Below are positions 26,009-35,206 of a DNA stretch of 63,476 bases, one piece after another. The notes under the pieces are model-generated. The model made no database searches. It saw nothing but the letters and a program-made list of their open reading frames with translations, and was not told the origin of the DNA. Position 1 is the first letter of the stretch. Every line of letters starts with the position of its first letter. The DNA is from Bacillota bacterium (GTDB lineage: Bacteria; Bacillota; Clostridia; Oscillospirales; Ruminococcaceae), in contig JAKPUQ010000190.1 in the NCBI GenBank assembly GCA_029572815.1, positions 1 to 63,476 on the forward strand. Reading direction: 5' to 3'. The position numbers were made by a program, and so were the translations under genes.

Positions 26009-27211
26009 TTATTTATCCTCCTTATCATCATCGGACTCATCGTCCTCTGTATCATCGCCATCATCATCATCGTCTTCGTCCTCCTCATCATCGTCACCTT
26101 TGATGAGTACGGGCTCGTCGTCATCTTCATCGTCGTCATCATCACCGAGTATAGAGCTCTCAAGCTCGTCCTCGTCGAAGTCATCGTCATCGTCATTGAA
26201 GATGTCCAGGTCATCGTCGTCATCGTCATCTCCGCCTGTCTTAGCATCCTCGCCCTTGAGGCCCATGCGCTTTCTGCGGCTCTCCTCGATGAGACGGTGC
26301 GACTCCTCTGTGCTTGCATAGAGCACGAAGCTCTCGGGATCACGCTTTCTTCTGATGAAGAATATTATCTGGAGTATCACGGAAGCTACGAATATTACAG
26401 CTGCAAGTGCCTGTGATACACGGATATTTCCAAGCATAAGGCTGTCTGTGCGGAGTCCCTCCACCAGGAAGCGCTCAGCGCCGTACCATGTGAGGTACAT
26501 GAGGAATATCTGTCCGTCATACTTTCTTCTCTTTGACCAGAATGCCAGTATTACAAATCCCAACAGACACCAGATCGACTCATAGAGGAAGCAGGGGTGG
26601 ACGGGCTTCTCCCACAGCATTTCCAGACCGTTCTTGTACATATCTCCGTCCATGCTCATGCCGTCAGCGATAGTGCGCTGGATAGTGCCGCCTGTCATGC
26701 CCAGGAAGGAGTCGGTGTTAGTGCCGAAAGCCTCCTGATTGAAGAAATTGCCCCATCGTCCGATGCCCTGACCTATCAGGAAGCCCAGGGAGACAACGTC
26801 AAGCATTGGCAGAGCTTTGACCTTGCGTATACGGGCGATAATATAACCTATGAGTATTCCGCCGATAATTCCGCCGAAAATGGCTAGTCCGCCGTTTCGG
26901 GTGTTGATCATTGCCTTCCAGTCGCCTTTGTACTCGTCCCACCTCATGAGGACGTAGTAGACTCTTGCGCCGATAATTCCTCCGATAACACCGCCGATGA
27001 TTACATCGATTGCTCTGTCGGAGTCCAGACCGAAGCGCTTCATCTTGGGCAGTACATAAATAAGGGCAAGTATCAGTCCGATGGTGATGATGATACCGTA
27101 CCACTGTATATCAAAGCCGAATACGGAGAAGGCGGTCGGGTTGATGTTGAATTTCCAGCCCAGCTCGGGAAATTGTATTTCGTGCGGTTCTAAGAATGTT
27201 GTTCCGTTCAT
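26009..27211 (-). CDS. lgt: Prolipoprotein diacylglyceryl transferase with long acidic tail
   Basis: Membrane enzyme that attaches diacylglycerol to the lipobox cysteine of prolipoproteins. The Lgt core (about residues 1-300) has GRWGNFFNQEAFG and VHPCFLYES, with multiple helices. Usual length is 260-300; this one is 400 because of a cytoplasmic tail of about 85 residues made almost wholly of Asp and Glu after GLKGEDAKTGG, with hydrophobic islands LDIFN, ESSIL and PVLIKG. The tail DNA is a GAT/GAC-rich low-complexity tract that stays in frame. The gene lies between yfmH and folD; AAAGGAGG precedes the ATG. Confidence 0.95.
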   Translation of the reverse strand: MNGTTFLEPHEIQFPELGWKFNINPTAFSVFGFDIQWYGIIITIGLILALIYVLPKMKRFGLDSDRAIDVIIGGVIGGIIGARVYYVLMRWDEYKGDWKAMINTRNGGLAIFGGIIGGILIGYIIARIRKVKALPMLDVVSLGFLIGQGIGRWGNFFNQEAFGTNTDSFLGMTGGTIQRTIADGMSMDGDMYKNGLEMLWEKPVHPCFLYESIWCLLGFVILAFWSKRRKYDGQIFLMYLTWYGAERFLVEGLRTDSLMLGNIRVSQALAAVIFVASVILQIIFFIRRKRDPESFVLYASTEESHRLIEESRRKRMGLKGEDAKTGGDDDDDDDLDIFNDDDDDFDEDELESSILGDDDDDEDDDEPVLIKGDDDEEDEDDDDDGDDTEDDESDDDKEDK

Positions 27212-27215
27212 GGGG

Positions 27216-28496
27216 TCATGCCTCCTTTGTAATTACCGACAGTACAGACCTGTCGGGGCGCATTTCTCTGCGCATATAGTCTATGACATCGTCGCAGGTA
27301 AGGTCTGAAAGGACATCGATAGTATCATAGGGTCCCACATTGTCCATGTGAGCGGTGAGCATGAGATTGGCAACTGCCTCAACGTTGTTAAGACCTCTTA
27401 TCATCATACCGTAGGCGGTCTTCTTTATTCTCTGGAAGTCCTTCTCCCTTATGCCCTCGTTTATGAGTCTTTCTATTTCTGCGAAGACAGCCTCCCTGAT
27501 ATCGCGTGGACGGTCTGACTCGCCTGAGAAATACACGGTGAAGTAGCCGCCGCCGTAGAAGACCTCGCCGTCAAAGGTAGAGTTGATTATCTCCTCCTTC
27601 AGGAGCCTCTCGCACATGGGAAGGGCAGGATCGGTGATGAGAGCTGCTGCGGTCGATGCGGCAGCTACGTCTTTTAGACGCTGTTCGCCCTTGCTGGGAG
27701 TACATTTATAGCCCAGCTGGAATATGGAAGCACCCACAGGCTGCTTTTCGGTGATCTCAGCGGTGACTATCTCGGCGGGCTCGTCGGGGAATACGGTCTC
27801 CAGGCCCTTGTCCTCGCTGGGCTTGAGGTACTTGTCGCATATCTCCAGCACCTTGTCGGCACTGATGTTGCCTGCGATGGAGAGTACCATGTTGTTGAGG
27901 TTGTAAAATGCGTCATAGCACTTGTAGAGCAGGTCTGCGTCTATCTGAGCAATGCTGTCCGCAGTTCCCACAATATCTATCTTGATGGGGTGATTGTGGT
28001 ACATACCCCTGAGCATATTGAAGAATACCCGCCATTCGGGGTTATCGTTGGTCATTTTTATCTCCTGACCGATTATGCCCATTTCCTTGTCAACGTTTTC
28101 CTTGGTGAAGTAGGGCTTCTGCACGAATTCAAGTAGTATCTTCAGGTTCTCCTCATAGTTCTTGGAGCAGCTGAAAAGGTAGCAGGTCTTGTCGAATGAG
28201 GTGAAGGCGTTGCATGAGGCGCCTGTCCTTGCATAGAGCTCGAAAACTCCGCAGTCCTCGTTCTCGAAGAGCTTGTGCTCCAGGAAATGAGCGATGCCCT
28301 CGGGGACGGTGGTGTAGTCACTGTCGGCGGCATTCTTGAATATATTGTTGACAGAGCCGTACTTTGTGCCGATGAGTGCTTCTATGCTGCTGAAGTCGTT
28401 CATCTCGCAGATGTAGATGTCAAGGCCGCTGCTGTGCTTTACGTGTATGCAGCTGTCGCCTGTGCGGGCGCTGGTGAGTATCTCCTTGTTCATCAT
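27216..28496 (-). CDS. yfmH: M16 family zinc peptidase, YfmH type
   Basis: A 426-residue member of the M16 (pitrilysin/MPP) family. The inverted zinc motif HFLEH (in GIAHFLEHKLFE) and the distal glutamate region (EMGIIGQEIKM) are intact, so this is the catalytic partner. Homologues in Bacillus are annotated as needed for an EF-P modification and pair with YfmF. Its start overlaps the yfmF stop as ATGATGA after AAGGAGG. The real substrate is not known from sequence. Confidence 0.9.
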   Translation of the reverse strand: MMNKEILTSARTGDSCIHVKHSSGLDIYICEMNDFSSIEALIGTKYGSVNNIFKNAADSDYTTVPEGIAHFLEHKLFENEDCGVFELYARTGASCNAFTSFDKTCYLFSCSKNYEENLKILLEFVQKPYFTKENVDKEMGIIGQEIKMTNDNPEWRVFFNMLRGMYHNHPIKIDIVGTADSIAQIDADLLYKCYDAFYNLNNMVLSIAGNISADKVLEICDKYLKPSEDKGLETVFPDEPAEIVTAEITEKQPVGASIFQLGYKCTPSKGEQRLKDVAAASTAAALITDPALPMCERLLKEEIINSTFDGEVFYGGGYFTVYFSGESDRPRDIREAVFAEIERLINEGIREKDFQRIKKTAYGMMIRGLNNVEAVANLMLTAHMDNVGPYDTIDVLSDLTCDDVIDYMRREMRPDRSVLSVITKEA

Positions 28497-29758
28497 GCCT
28501 GCACCTCCTTGTTCAGCATAAGATAAATGCTGTCTAATTTAAGTGAATTTGCAGCCTCAACAATGCGCTCCTTTGTGACTGCCTTGAATCTGTTGAAGTG
28601 CTCCTCGGGAGTAATGGCCTCTCCGTCGCAGAAGCAGTCCAGATACCAGCCGATGTAGGATATAGGAGTATCGCCCACCTGCAGCACTGCATTGTCCAGC
28701 GCCATAAGTGCGCCCTGCATCTCATAGTCGGTGATATTGCCCTTCTTTACCTCCTCAAGTTGAGCCAGTATCTCAGCCTTTGCCTTTTCGATATTGCTTC
28801 TCTCTACGCCAAGGTCTACGAAGAATGTGCCCTTGACGGAGATGGAGCGGCTTGCGCAGTAATAGCACAGGCTCATCTTCTCGCGGACATTGAGGAAAAG
28901 CTTTGAGAAGGGGAGCTCGCCGTAGATTATGCTGAGCATTTTCAGCGCGTACCTGTCATCGGAGTCGGTCTTGAAAGCAAGGACCGCCTTGCACTGATTA
29001 ACGTCGAATTCCTCGGAAACTGTTTCCACCTCAGCCTTGAGAGGACTGTGATTGCGCACAGACACAGGCTTTGGCTGACGGTCTATGCCGGCGAAGCTTG
29101 TACGGAACATTTCCGCAAAGCCGTCATCCTCCTCGGGTGAGACATAATATATCTCTATCTGAGCTGTTTTCAGAAGCTCCCTGTAGGCGCGGAACGCCTC
29201 CTCGGGAGTTGCAGACAGGGCTGCTTCTTTGCTGCCGTAGCCTGTACCTTCCGCAGGTTCGCCTCTGTAAGCCAGCTTGGCTGCCTGTGACAGTGCGTAG
29301 CTGCGCTTCTGGTTCAGCTTGCCGTCTATGCGGTCGATGAGGTCTTTTTTTACCATGGCGAAGGATTTTTCGTCAAAGGCGCCGTTTTCGGCGTTGGGAC
29401 TGAAAATGCAGTCTCTGATGAGCTGACGCATCTCGCCGCCTATATCTTCGCCGTCAATGGCGTAGCGGTTGTGGATCCATGAAGCACGAAGCCCCAGTAT
29501 CTGTGCGTCGCCTTTTTTTCTTGCAGATGAGCCCAGCCCTGCACCGTAAAGCTCTGAGAGCTTCTCACTGAGAGCAGCGTAGGTCTTGTATTTGCTGCTT
29601 GAAACAGTGAGTATGCTTGCTGCGAGATTGTTTGCAGCAGCGGTGTCATCACTCAGCTCTGTCAGGAAATATACCGCGAGGGAACAGGTCTTGAATTTCT
29701 TGTCGATCATAGAATTAAAGCCGATATTATTGCCCAGATCAGACCTTTTGTATATCAT
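28493..29758 (-). CDS. yfmF: M16 family protein, YfmF type (non-catalytic partner)
   Basis: A 421-residue M16-fold protein without the HxxEH zinc motif, as is usual for the inactive half of such pairs. The N-terminus IDKKFKTCSLAVYFLTEL and the middle region YGELPFSKLFLNVREKMSLCYYC (arginine-tyrosine region of the C-terminal lobe) fit YfmF. It is the first gene of the operon yfmF-yfmH-lgt-folD and overlaps yfmH by four bases. The start has AGGAGTG upstream. Confidence 0.88.
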   Translation of the reverse strand: MIYKRSDLGNNIGFNSMIDKKFKTCSLAVYFLTELSDDTAAANNLAASILTVSSSKYKTYAALSEKLSELYGAGLGSSARKKGDAQILGLRASWIHNRYAIDGEDIGGEMRQLIRDCIFSPNAENGAFDEKSFAMVKKDLIDRIDGKLNQKRSYALSQAAKLAYRGEPAEGTGYGSKEAALSATPEEAFRAYRELLKTAQIEIYYVSPEEDDGFAEMFRTSFAGIDRQPKPVSVRNHSPLKAEVETVSEEFDVNQCKAVLAFKTDSDDRYALKMLSIIYGELPFSKLFLNVREKMSLCYYCASRSISVKGTFFVDLGVERSNIEKAKAEILAQLEEVKKGNITDYEMQGALMALDNAVLQVGDTPISYIGWYLDCFCDGEAITPEEHFNRFKAVTKERIVEAANSLKLDSIYLMLNKEVQA

Positions 29759-29883
29759 CGGGTAAACACTCCTATCTAAAAAAGCTATACATCATATTAT
29801 ATCACACTTGAAAAAAAATTACCATACTATTTTGAATATTTTTCAAAAAAATACCTTTCATGACGGGTTTTGTGCCAAAATAC

Positions 29884-29913
29884 TTGATTTTTATCCATTG
29901 AAAGTGGTATAAT
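29884..29913 (+). promoter_or_regulatory. Promoter of the RING/zinc-ribbon protein gene
   Basis: TTGATT and TATAAT with an 18-base spacer, 43 bases before the start. Confidence 0.7.
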
Positions 29914-29955
29914 GTATATTAGATAATTGTAAACAAATGAAAAGGAGGCAGGTAA

Positions 29956-30939
29956 ATGGATTATGTCGGTGAGAAATGCCCCGTATGTAATAAGATATTC
30001 ACGCCTGATGACGATATAGTTGTTTGTCCCGAATGCGGTACGCCTCATCACAGGGATTGCTATTCTGCCAACGGTAAATGTGCTCATGAGGAGTATCATT
30101 TCATAGGCAGGAAATGGGAGAAAAAGAAAGATGACAAGCCGCGGTACAGGATATGTCCCGTGTGCCGCTTTCCAAACGGAAGCAATGACATGAGCTGCCA
30201 GAGGTGCGGTACTGACCTTAGAGATGTCAGGGCTGATACTGCCGAGGAGAGCCGCAGGAATGCGGAACAGGGCGGCAGTCAGTGGAGAGACCCCTTCGGT
30301 CCTGCGGACCCGGAGGAGCTTATTGATCCCATAGACTACCTGGGCTATGATCCCGACGAGGACGTAGGCGGCGCTACTATGCGTGAGGCAAGCGATTTTG
30401 TGGGGCCCAACACCATCTACTATCTGCCTAAATTCAAACATATGCACGAGGACGGTGTACGCCCCTCCTTCAATATTCTCGGACTATTCTTCCCGTCCAT
30501 CTTCTTTGCCAACAGGAGAATGTGGGGCTGGGCGATAATCACAGTTATTATCGGAACCATATTCAGCTTCCCCTCCGATCTGGCGATCTATATGCAGGAG
30601 AACGCTTCGCAGCTCCCTGCTGATTTCGTCAGCTTCATGTCGGAATACACGGGCAAGCTCGATATGCTTGGAGACATCGGAATGGTGCTCAACTTCGCAG
30701 GAAGGGCTCTGTGCTGCTTCTTTGCCAACTGGCTCTACTACCGGTTCTCTATGCGTTCCATAAAGAAGATAAAGAACCGCCGCCGTCCTGCATCAGAGAT
30801 AAAGGCCTCAGGCGGCATAAAGCCTCTCAATATACTGCTGATAGTACTCATAAGATCGGGTATGGCAGCACTGCTGGTATCGGCGGTATACTTCTTGTTT
30901 GCTTTTGTTTTCTCCTTCAGGGAGGTCTATAATGGGTAA
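29956..30939 (+). CDS. RING-finger-like and zinc-ribbon membrane protein
   Basis: A 327-residue protein. Residues 8-48 form a RING-like double zinc site (CPVC, CPECGTPHHRDC with a Cys/His pattern like prokaryotic RING family 1), and 72-92 form a zinc ribbon (CPVC ... CQRC). A Pro/Asp-rich linker leads to a membrane part with helices near 180-198 (GWAIITVIIGTIF), about 225-245 and a C-terminal one (LLIVLIRSGMAALLVSAVYF). The N-terminal zinc modules should be cytoplasmic. Whether it has any ubiquitin-like role is unknown; a membrane scaffold is equally possible. AAGGAGG precedes the ATG. Confidence 0.85.
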   Translation: MDYVGEKCPVCNKIFTPDDDIVVCPECGTPHHRDCYSANGKCAHEEYHFIGRKWEKKKDDKPRYRICPVCRFPNGSNDMSCQRCGTDLRDVRADTAEESRRNAEQGGSQWRDPFGPADPEELIDPIDYLGYDPDEDVGGATMREASDFVGPNTIYYLPKFKHMHEDGVRPSFNILGLFFPSIFFANRRMWGWAIITVIIGTIFSFPSDLAIYMQENASQLPADFVSFMSEYTGKLDMLGDIGMVLNFAGRALCCFFANWLYYRFSMRSIKKIKNRRRPASEIKASGGIKPLNILLIVLIRSGMAALLVSAVYFLFAFVFSFREVYNG

Positions 30940-31079
30940 CTGCCTCGGGCAGACGTCTTTATTCAGCTTTATATGATCAAGGGATCATCGGGATATTAAA
31001 ATTTTACTGCCCTGCGTATAGGCACGTATCGGCAGACAGCGGACGCCGTTGACGGCTGCTGTGAAAAGGAGTTTTTATT

Positions 31080-32471
31080 ATGAAAAGGCTGATGAAAAAC
31101 ACTGTGTCGGCTCTTGCTTCATGCGCTCTCGCCCTATCGGCTTCCGGGAGCCTTGCCGCATTTGCCGACGTAACGCCAAATCCTGTCATAAGCAGGGGCT
31201 GTCCCGCTTATTCGGGGGCCAATCCTGCGACGGCTTCTGCCGCCAATGACGAGCATTACTTCTCCTTCTGGACGGGGACTGCTCCGGACTATCTTGCCTA
31301 CGACCTTTCGGGAGTCCCCGAAAAACAGAGAGAAAAGGTCATTGCCGTCTGGTACAACACCAGCGCCTATGACAAGATAGGTCCATATGCCAACCAGAAT
31401 ATGGAGCCCACTGACTACACCCTTGAGGTCAACGCTGCTGAGGGCGGAAAGTACCCCGAGGAGGGCTGGAAGGTGGTTGAGACCGTGACGGATAATCTCC
31501 ACGGCTCACGCCAGCACGTTGTGGACATGAAGGGCTATAACTGGATAAGGCTCAATGTCACAAAAGCCGACGGCAAGACCGGCAGCAATGCTCAGGTGAA
31601 CTTCGACATACATAACGTCTCTGACGGTATATCCGACAGCTGGATATTCTACGGCGACTCCATTACCGCAGGCGGCATGAACAACTGCTACGGTACAGGA
31701 TTTGCCACCTTCGTGAACCGCCTGGACAAAAGATTTTTCCCCGTTCAGGAGAACGGCGGCATAGGCGGTCTCAGGAGCGAGGACGGCAGGAACAATATCG
31801 ACAGCTGGCTGGAGATATGTCCCGCGAAATACGTAAGCATAGCCTATGGCACCAATGACGCCTGGGGAAGCAATACTCCCGTGGAGACCTACTACGCAAA
31901 TACAAAGTATATGGTGGACGCAGTTCTTGCCAAGGGCAAGGTTCCTGTGCTTCCCACTATACCTTTTTCCACAAATGCGGACGTTGCAAAGGACCTGACC
32001 AAATACAACGCCCAGATCGAGAAGCTCTATAAGGAGTACGGCGACAAGATAGTAAAGGGCCCTGACTTCTATGAGTTCTTCAGCAAGCATACCGACCACC
32101 TTGCAGACGGTGTACACCCTGATGGTGACGGCTATGAGATGATGAGGGAGCTCTGGGCTCAGACCATGTACGAAAGGGTATATTCTGCTGAGACACCCCA
32201 GGTGACCACGGTCCCCGAGGATACTACCGAGCCGGCAGGCGAGAAGATGACCATTCCCGGTGACACCAATCTTGACGGAGTCGTTGAGCTTGCAGACGCT
32301 ATTCTTATAATGCAGTCCCTGGCCAATCCCGATCGCTATACGATCGAAAAGCAGGGACGCATCAATGCTGATGTGGATGGAAGCTTTGATGGCATGACGT
32401 CCAATGACGCTCTTACCATTCAGCTCTATCTGCTTCACCGCATAAACGAGCTTCCCGATAAACTGCAATAA
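31080..32471 (+). CDS. Secreted SGNH/GDSL esterase with type I dockerin (cellulosomal)
   Basis: A 463-residue extracellular hydrolase. A signal peptide ends near AAFA. An N-terminal beta domain (to about residue 185) precedes an SGNH domain with block I IFYGDSITAGG, block III YGTNDAW and block V DGVHPDGDGY, typical of carbohydrate deacetylases or esterases. After a Thr/Pro/Glu linker, a type I dockerin has two calcium loops (GDTNLDGVVELADAILIM and NADVDGSFDGMTSNDALTI) that would dock it to a cohesin. This places the host among cellulosome-makers. AAAAGGAG precedes the ATG. Confidence 0.94.
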   Translation: MKRLMKNTVSALASCALALSASGSLAAFADVTPNPVISRGCPAYSGANPATASAANDEHYFSFWTGTAPDYLAYDLSGVPEKQREKVIAVWYNTSAYDKIGPYANQNMEPTDYTLEVNAAEGGKYPEEGWKVVETVTDNLHGSRQHVVDMKGYNWIRLNVTKADGKTGSNAQVNFDIHNVSDGISDSWIFYGDSITAGGMNNCYGTGFATFVNRLDKRFFPVQENGGIGGLRSEDGRNNIDSWLEICPAKYVSIAYGTNDAWGSNTPVETYYANTKYMVDAVLAKGKVPVLPTIPFSTNADVAKDLTKYNAQIEKLYKEYGDKIVKGPDFYEFFSKHTDHLADGVHPDGDGYEMMRELWAQTMYERVYSAETPQVTTVPEDTTEPAGEKMTIPGDTNLDGVVELADAILIMQSLANPDRYTIEKQGRINADVDGSFDGMTSNDALTIQLYLLHRINELPDKLQ

Positions 32472-32475
32472 AAAA

Positions 32476-32508
32476 GATCCTGCTCTGCGGGGGCATGGCG
32501 GCAGGATC
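32476..32508 (+). terminator. Hairpin after the dockerin gene
   Basis: GATCCTGC/GCAGGATC with a GC-rich loop just after the stop. The following T tract is poor, so termination may be weak and the lipoprotein gene may be cotranscribed. Confidence 0.5.
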
Positions 32509-32531
32509 CTGTACAAATAAGGGGGATAACT

Positions 32532-33065
32532 ATGAAGATCAGAAGCTTCTGCGTTATGGCGGCGTTCCTTTGCCTTGTGCTGACGGGCTGCGGGCTCCGT
32601 GACTATCCGACGTATACATATCAGCTCAGTAACAAGCTGGGGGAGAGATATCTCATCAACTACTGTGAGCAGACGGGCTATCCGGAAAACAGTACCCGTG
32701 TCAAGATCTTCAGGGAGAAGGACAAGATAGGGGATTATGACGGCGGAGCCTATACGGGCTGTGATTCCTATATTCCGTCGGAAATAATGCTTATATGCAG
32801 CAAGGACAAGGTGGACTACTATTATATGAAGTCTCAGTTCGGCGAGTACATCATCGCTGACGGTGTCATCGACGTAAAGATGAGCTTCAACATGATACAG
32901 CTGGGTGTGCAGCCTGCTGGAATGAACGATATGGACAAGCGTGCTTACTCAAAGCTGGCAGCAGAGGTCCGCGGCGCAGTTACCGAAGATTCGGCAAAGA
33001 AGCGCTTTTCCTCCTGCGGCTACAGCTCTGACAGCTTCATGGCATTTTACAATTACAAGGGGTGA
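32532..33065 (+). CDS. Putative lipoprotein, unknown function
   Basis: A 177-residue secreted lipoprotein. The signal peptide (SFCVMAAFLCLVLTGCG) ends in lipobox LTGC. The mature part is mixed charged and tyrosine-rich with no motif I recognise (KIFREKDKIGDYDGGAY, DVKMSFNMIQLGV). GGGGGATAACT precedes the ATG. It follows the dockerin hydrolase by 60 bases and ends at a strong terminator. Confidence 0.82.
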   Translation: MKIRSFCVMAAFLCLVLTGCGLRDYPTYTYQLSNKLGERYLINYCEQTGYPENSTRVKIFREKDKIGDYDGGAYTGCDSYIPSEIMLICSKDKVDYYYMKSQFGEYIIADGVIDVKMSFNMIQLGVQPAGMNDMDKRAYSKLAAEVRGAVTEDSAKKRFSSCGYSSDSFMAFYNYKG

Positions 33066-33080
33066 AAGCTCCATAAACAA

Positions 33081-33107
33081 AAAAGCTCCGTACACCTCGG
33101 AGCTTTT
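33081..33107 (+). terminator. Terminator of the lipoprotein gene
   Basis: Stem AAAGCTCCG/CGGAGCTTT with four T residues at the end. Confidence 0.8.
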
Positions 33108-33118
33108 GGGCATAAAAG

Positions 33119-33157
33119 TATCCCTGTATACAGCTTGTGTATACAGGGACTTTTTTT
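33119..33157. terminator. Second terminator between the lipoprotein and pilin genes
   Basis: A perfect 11-bp inverted repeat TCCCTGTATAC/GTATACAGGGA followed by seven T residues on the plus strand; it directly abuts the pilin stop codon. Confidence 0.85.
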
Positions 33158-33719
33158 AACAATAATCGTCTTCTGCAATGGGCCATATCCTGTACATAGG
33201 AGTGTCGGTAGTTCCGTCGCCGACCCAGATCTCTACATCAACAGGATCAGGAGAACGATAGCCAACGAACCAGCGGTTCAGTTTCTTGCCTGAAGATGAC
33301 TTCTGGAACTTGACGGGTGTCTTTCCTGTTCCCATGAAGTGGTTAAGCGCGTCAACAAAAGGCTTTGTTTGTGCGTCGCTTCCTGTCCATGTTGAGTGAT
33401 TGCTTACGTTATTTGAAGCTCCGTCCTTAGAACATACGATGACGAAATCATAGTTGTCGGTTATTCCGTCTGTCTTGCCGCTTGCATGATGAGTTGTGCC
33501 GCTCGCAGCGGAAAAAGCTGCGAATGCATCCGAATCGTCAGCCAGAATAGCTGAAACGCTGTCATGGATACTCTTTGCGCCGGATATATCAGCTGTACGT
33601 CTTGAACGTTTTACATACCCCAGCATAGACGGAACGAGAATTGCTGCCAGAACGCCGATAATAGCGATGACAACAATGAGTTCCACGAGAGTGAAACCTT
33701 TTTTACTTGTTTTTGCCAT
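33156..33719 (-). CDS. Type IV pilin-like protein (prepilin N-methylation motif)
   Basis: A 187-residue class III-signal protein. The short leader MAKTSKK is followed by GFTLVELIVVIAIIG, the prepilin peptidase site with glutamate at +5, and the helix used for pilus or pseudopilus assembly. The C-terminal domain has no Cys pair and ends in YRIWPIAEDDYC. I start at 33719, giving a leader of normal length. It has its own promoter and stands alone, so assembly genes must be elsewhere. Pseudopilins of secretion or competence systems look alike. Confidence 0.9.
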   Translation of the reverse strand: MAKTSKKGFTLVELIVVIAIIGVLAAILVPSMLGYVKRSRRTADISGAKSIHDSVSAILADDSDAFAAFSAASGTTHHASGKTDGITDNYDFVIVCSKDGASNNVSNHSTWTGSDAQTKPFVDALNHFMGTGKTPVKFQKSSSGKKLNRWFVGYRSPDPVDVEIWVGDGTTDTPMYRIWPIAEDDYC

Positions 33720-33774
33720 ATAAATCCCCCCCATAGTTTTATAGTGCAAAAGATTGTGGATGTTCGTTTACTTC

Positions 33775-33803
33775 ATTATACGATGTTTTTTTGTTGTTGT
33801 CAA
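33775..33803 (-). promoter_or_regulatory. Promoter of the pilin-like gene
   Basis: Consensus TTGACA-N17-TATAAT on the minus strand. Confidence 0.88.
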
Positions 33804-33863
33804 TAGGTTGTTCAAAAAAATTTCATAAACATGTATAAGACTTGTAACATATTACACATGGTA

Positions 33864-35081
33864 TTATTTTACAATTATCTTTTTGAATGCCTTCTTGCCC
33901 TTGCGGACAATGATGTCGCCCTCAAGCTTTATCATTTCCTTCGGATCGGACTTCTTTTCGTCATTTACTGTGATACCGCCCTGCTGTACAAGTCTTCTTG
34001 CTTCGGAGACAGAGGGAGCCAGCTCAGCCTTCACCAGAAGTGTGAGAAGTCCGATAGCGCCGTCGGTAAGGTCAGCAGAGTCTATCTCGGCTACAGGCAT
34101 ATTTTCGTTGGAGCCGCTTCCTCCGAAGAGAGCCTTTGCTGCTGCCTTAGCCTTTTCTGCTTCTTCCTCGCCGTGTACCAGCTTTGTGAGCTCATATGCG
34201 AGAAGCTCCTTTGCAGCGTTGAACTGAGCCCCCTCCATGGTCTTCTCCATTTCCTCGATCTGCTCAACGGGAACGAATGTGAGCATCTTAAGGCACTTGA
34301 TAACGTCTGCATCGTCAACGTTTCTCCAGTACTGGAAGAACTCATAGGGAGTGGTCTTTTCGGGATCGAGCCATACTGCGCCCTTCTCGGTCTTGCCCAT
34401 CTTCTTGCCCTCGGAGTTGAGGAGGAGTGTGATGGTCATTGCGTATGCGTCCTTGCCCAGCTTGCGGCGGATAAGCTCTGTGCCGCCCAGCATATTTGCC
34501 CACTGGTCGTCGCCGCCGAACTGCATATTGCAGCCGTACTTCTGGAAGAGCTCCAGGAAGTCATAGCTCTGCATTATCATGTAGTTGAATTCCAGGAAGG
34601 TGAGTCCGCGCTCCATACGCTGCTTGTAGCACTCATGTGAGAGCATACGGTTTACGCTGAAGTGAGCTCCGACATCGCGGAGAAGCTCTATGTAGTTCAG
34701 CTTCATGAGCCAGTCAGCGTTGTTGACGATGATAGCCTTGTCCTCTGAGAAGTCAATGAATCGGCTCATCTGCTTCTTGAAGCAGTCAACGTTGTGCTGG
34801 ATTGTCTCGGGAGTCATCATCTTTCTCATGTCGGTCTTGCCCGAGGGGTCACCGATCATGGCTGTACCGCCGCCGATGAGCACGATGGGCTTGTTGCCTG
34901 CCATCTGGAGACGCTTCATAAGGCAGAGTGCCATGAAGTGTCCTACATGGAGCGAGTCGGCAGTGGGATCAAAGCCGATGTAGAAAGTAGCCTTGCCTGC
35001 GTTGACAAGCTCCTCTATCTCCTTTTCGTCTGTGAGCTGCGCGAGGAGACCTCTGCGCTTGAGTTCTTCAAAAGTAGTCAT
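33864..35081 (-). CDS. tyrS: Tyrosyl-tRNA synthetase
   Basis: Class I synthetase charging tRNA-Tyr, 405 residues. The HIGH-type motif is DSLHVGHFM, the KMSKS-type motif [10 protein letters not shown], and an S4 RNA-binding domain ends the protein ([19 protein letters not shown]). An AAAGGAG site precedes the ATG. It is the last of three same-strand genes behind a T-box leader at 36619-36850 whose likely specifier is TAC (Tyr). A 120-base gap with a weak hairpin TGAAAACG/CGTTTTCA separates it from the gene before, so some independent initiation is possible. Confidence 0.97.
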   Translation of the reverse strand: MTTFEELKRRGLLAQLTDEKEIEELVNAGKATFYIGFDPTADSLHVGHFMALCLMKRLQMAGNKPIVLIGGGTAMIGDPSGKTDMRKMMTPETIQHNVDCFKKQMSRFIDFSEDKAIIVNNADWLMKLNYIELLRDVGAHFSVNRMLSHECYKQRMERGLTFLEFNYMIMQSYDFLELFQKYGCNMQFGGDDQWANMLGGTELIRRKLGKDAYAMTITLLLNSEGKKMGKTEKGAVWLDPEKTTPYEFFQYWRNVDDADVIKCLKMLTFVPVEQIEEMEKTMEGAQFNAAKELLAYELTKLVHGEEEAEKAKAAAKALFGGSGSNENMPVAEIDSADLTDGAIGLLTLLVKAELAPSVSEARRLVQQGGITVNDEKKSDPKEMIKLEGDIIVRKGKKAFKKIIVK

Positions 35082-35184
35082 GGTTTATTTCTCCTTTATA
35101 TTAATTGTTAAGATCAAACTTATATTAAAGCATTGAGAATGCTATAAGAAATGAAAACGTCGGGCGTTTTCATGTTTATCACGA

Positions 35185-35206
35185 CCTTTCGGTGGTATGC
35201 CGTCAG
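35185..35206. repeat. Copy 1 of a 16-21 bp repeat flanking the middle tyrS-operon gene
   Basis: CCTTTCGGTGGTATGC then CGTCAG. The same 16 bases occur at 36116-36131, followed by GTCAG. Both copies overlap a stop codon and lie just downstream of it on the minus strand. Confidence 0.6.

Noticed and set aside
26030..26260. Serine-rich coding sequence on the plus strand opposite the Lgt tail
   Set aside because: The poly-Ser frame is the complement of the GAT/GAC repeat encoding the Asp/Glu tail.
35105..35180. Separate T-box or riboswitch directly before tyrS
   Set aside because: Only a weak AT-rich hairpin is present; no T-box motifs. The T-box lies at the head of the operon instead.
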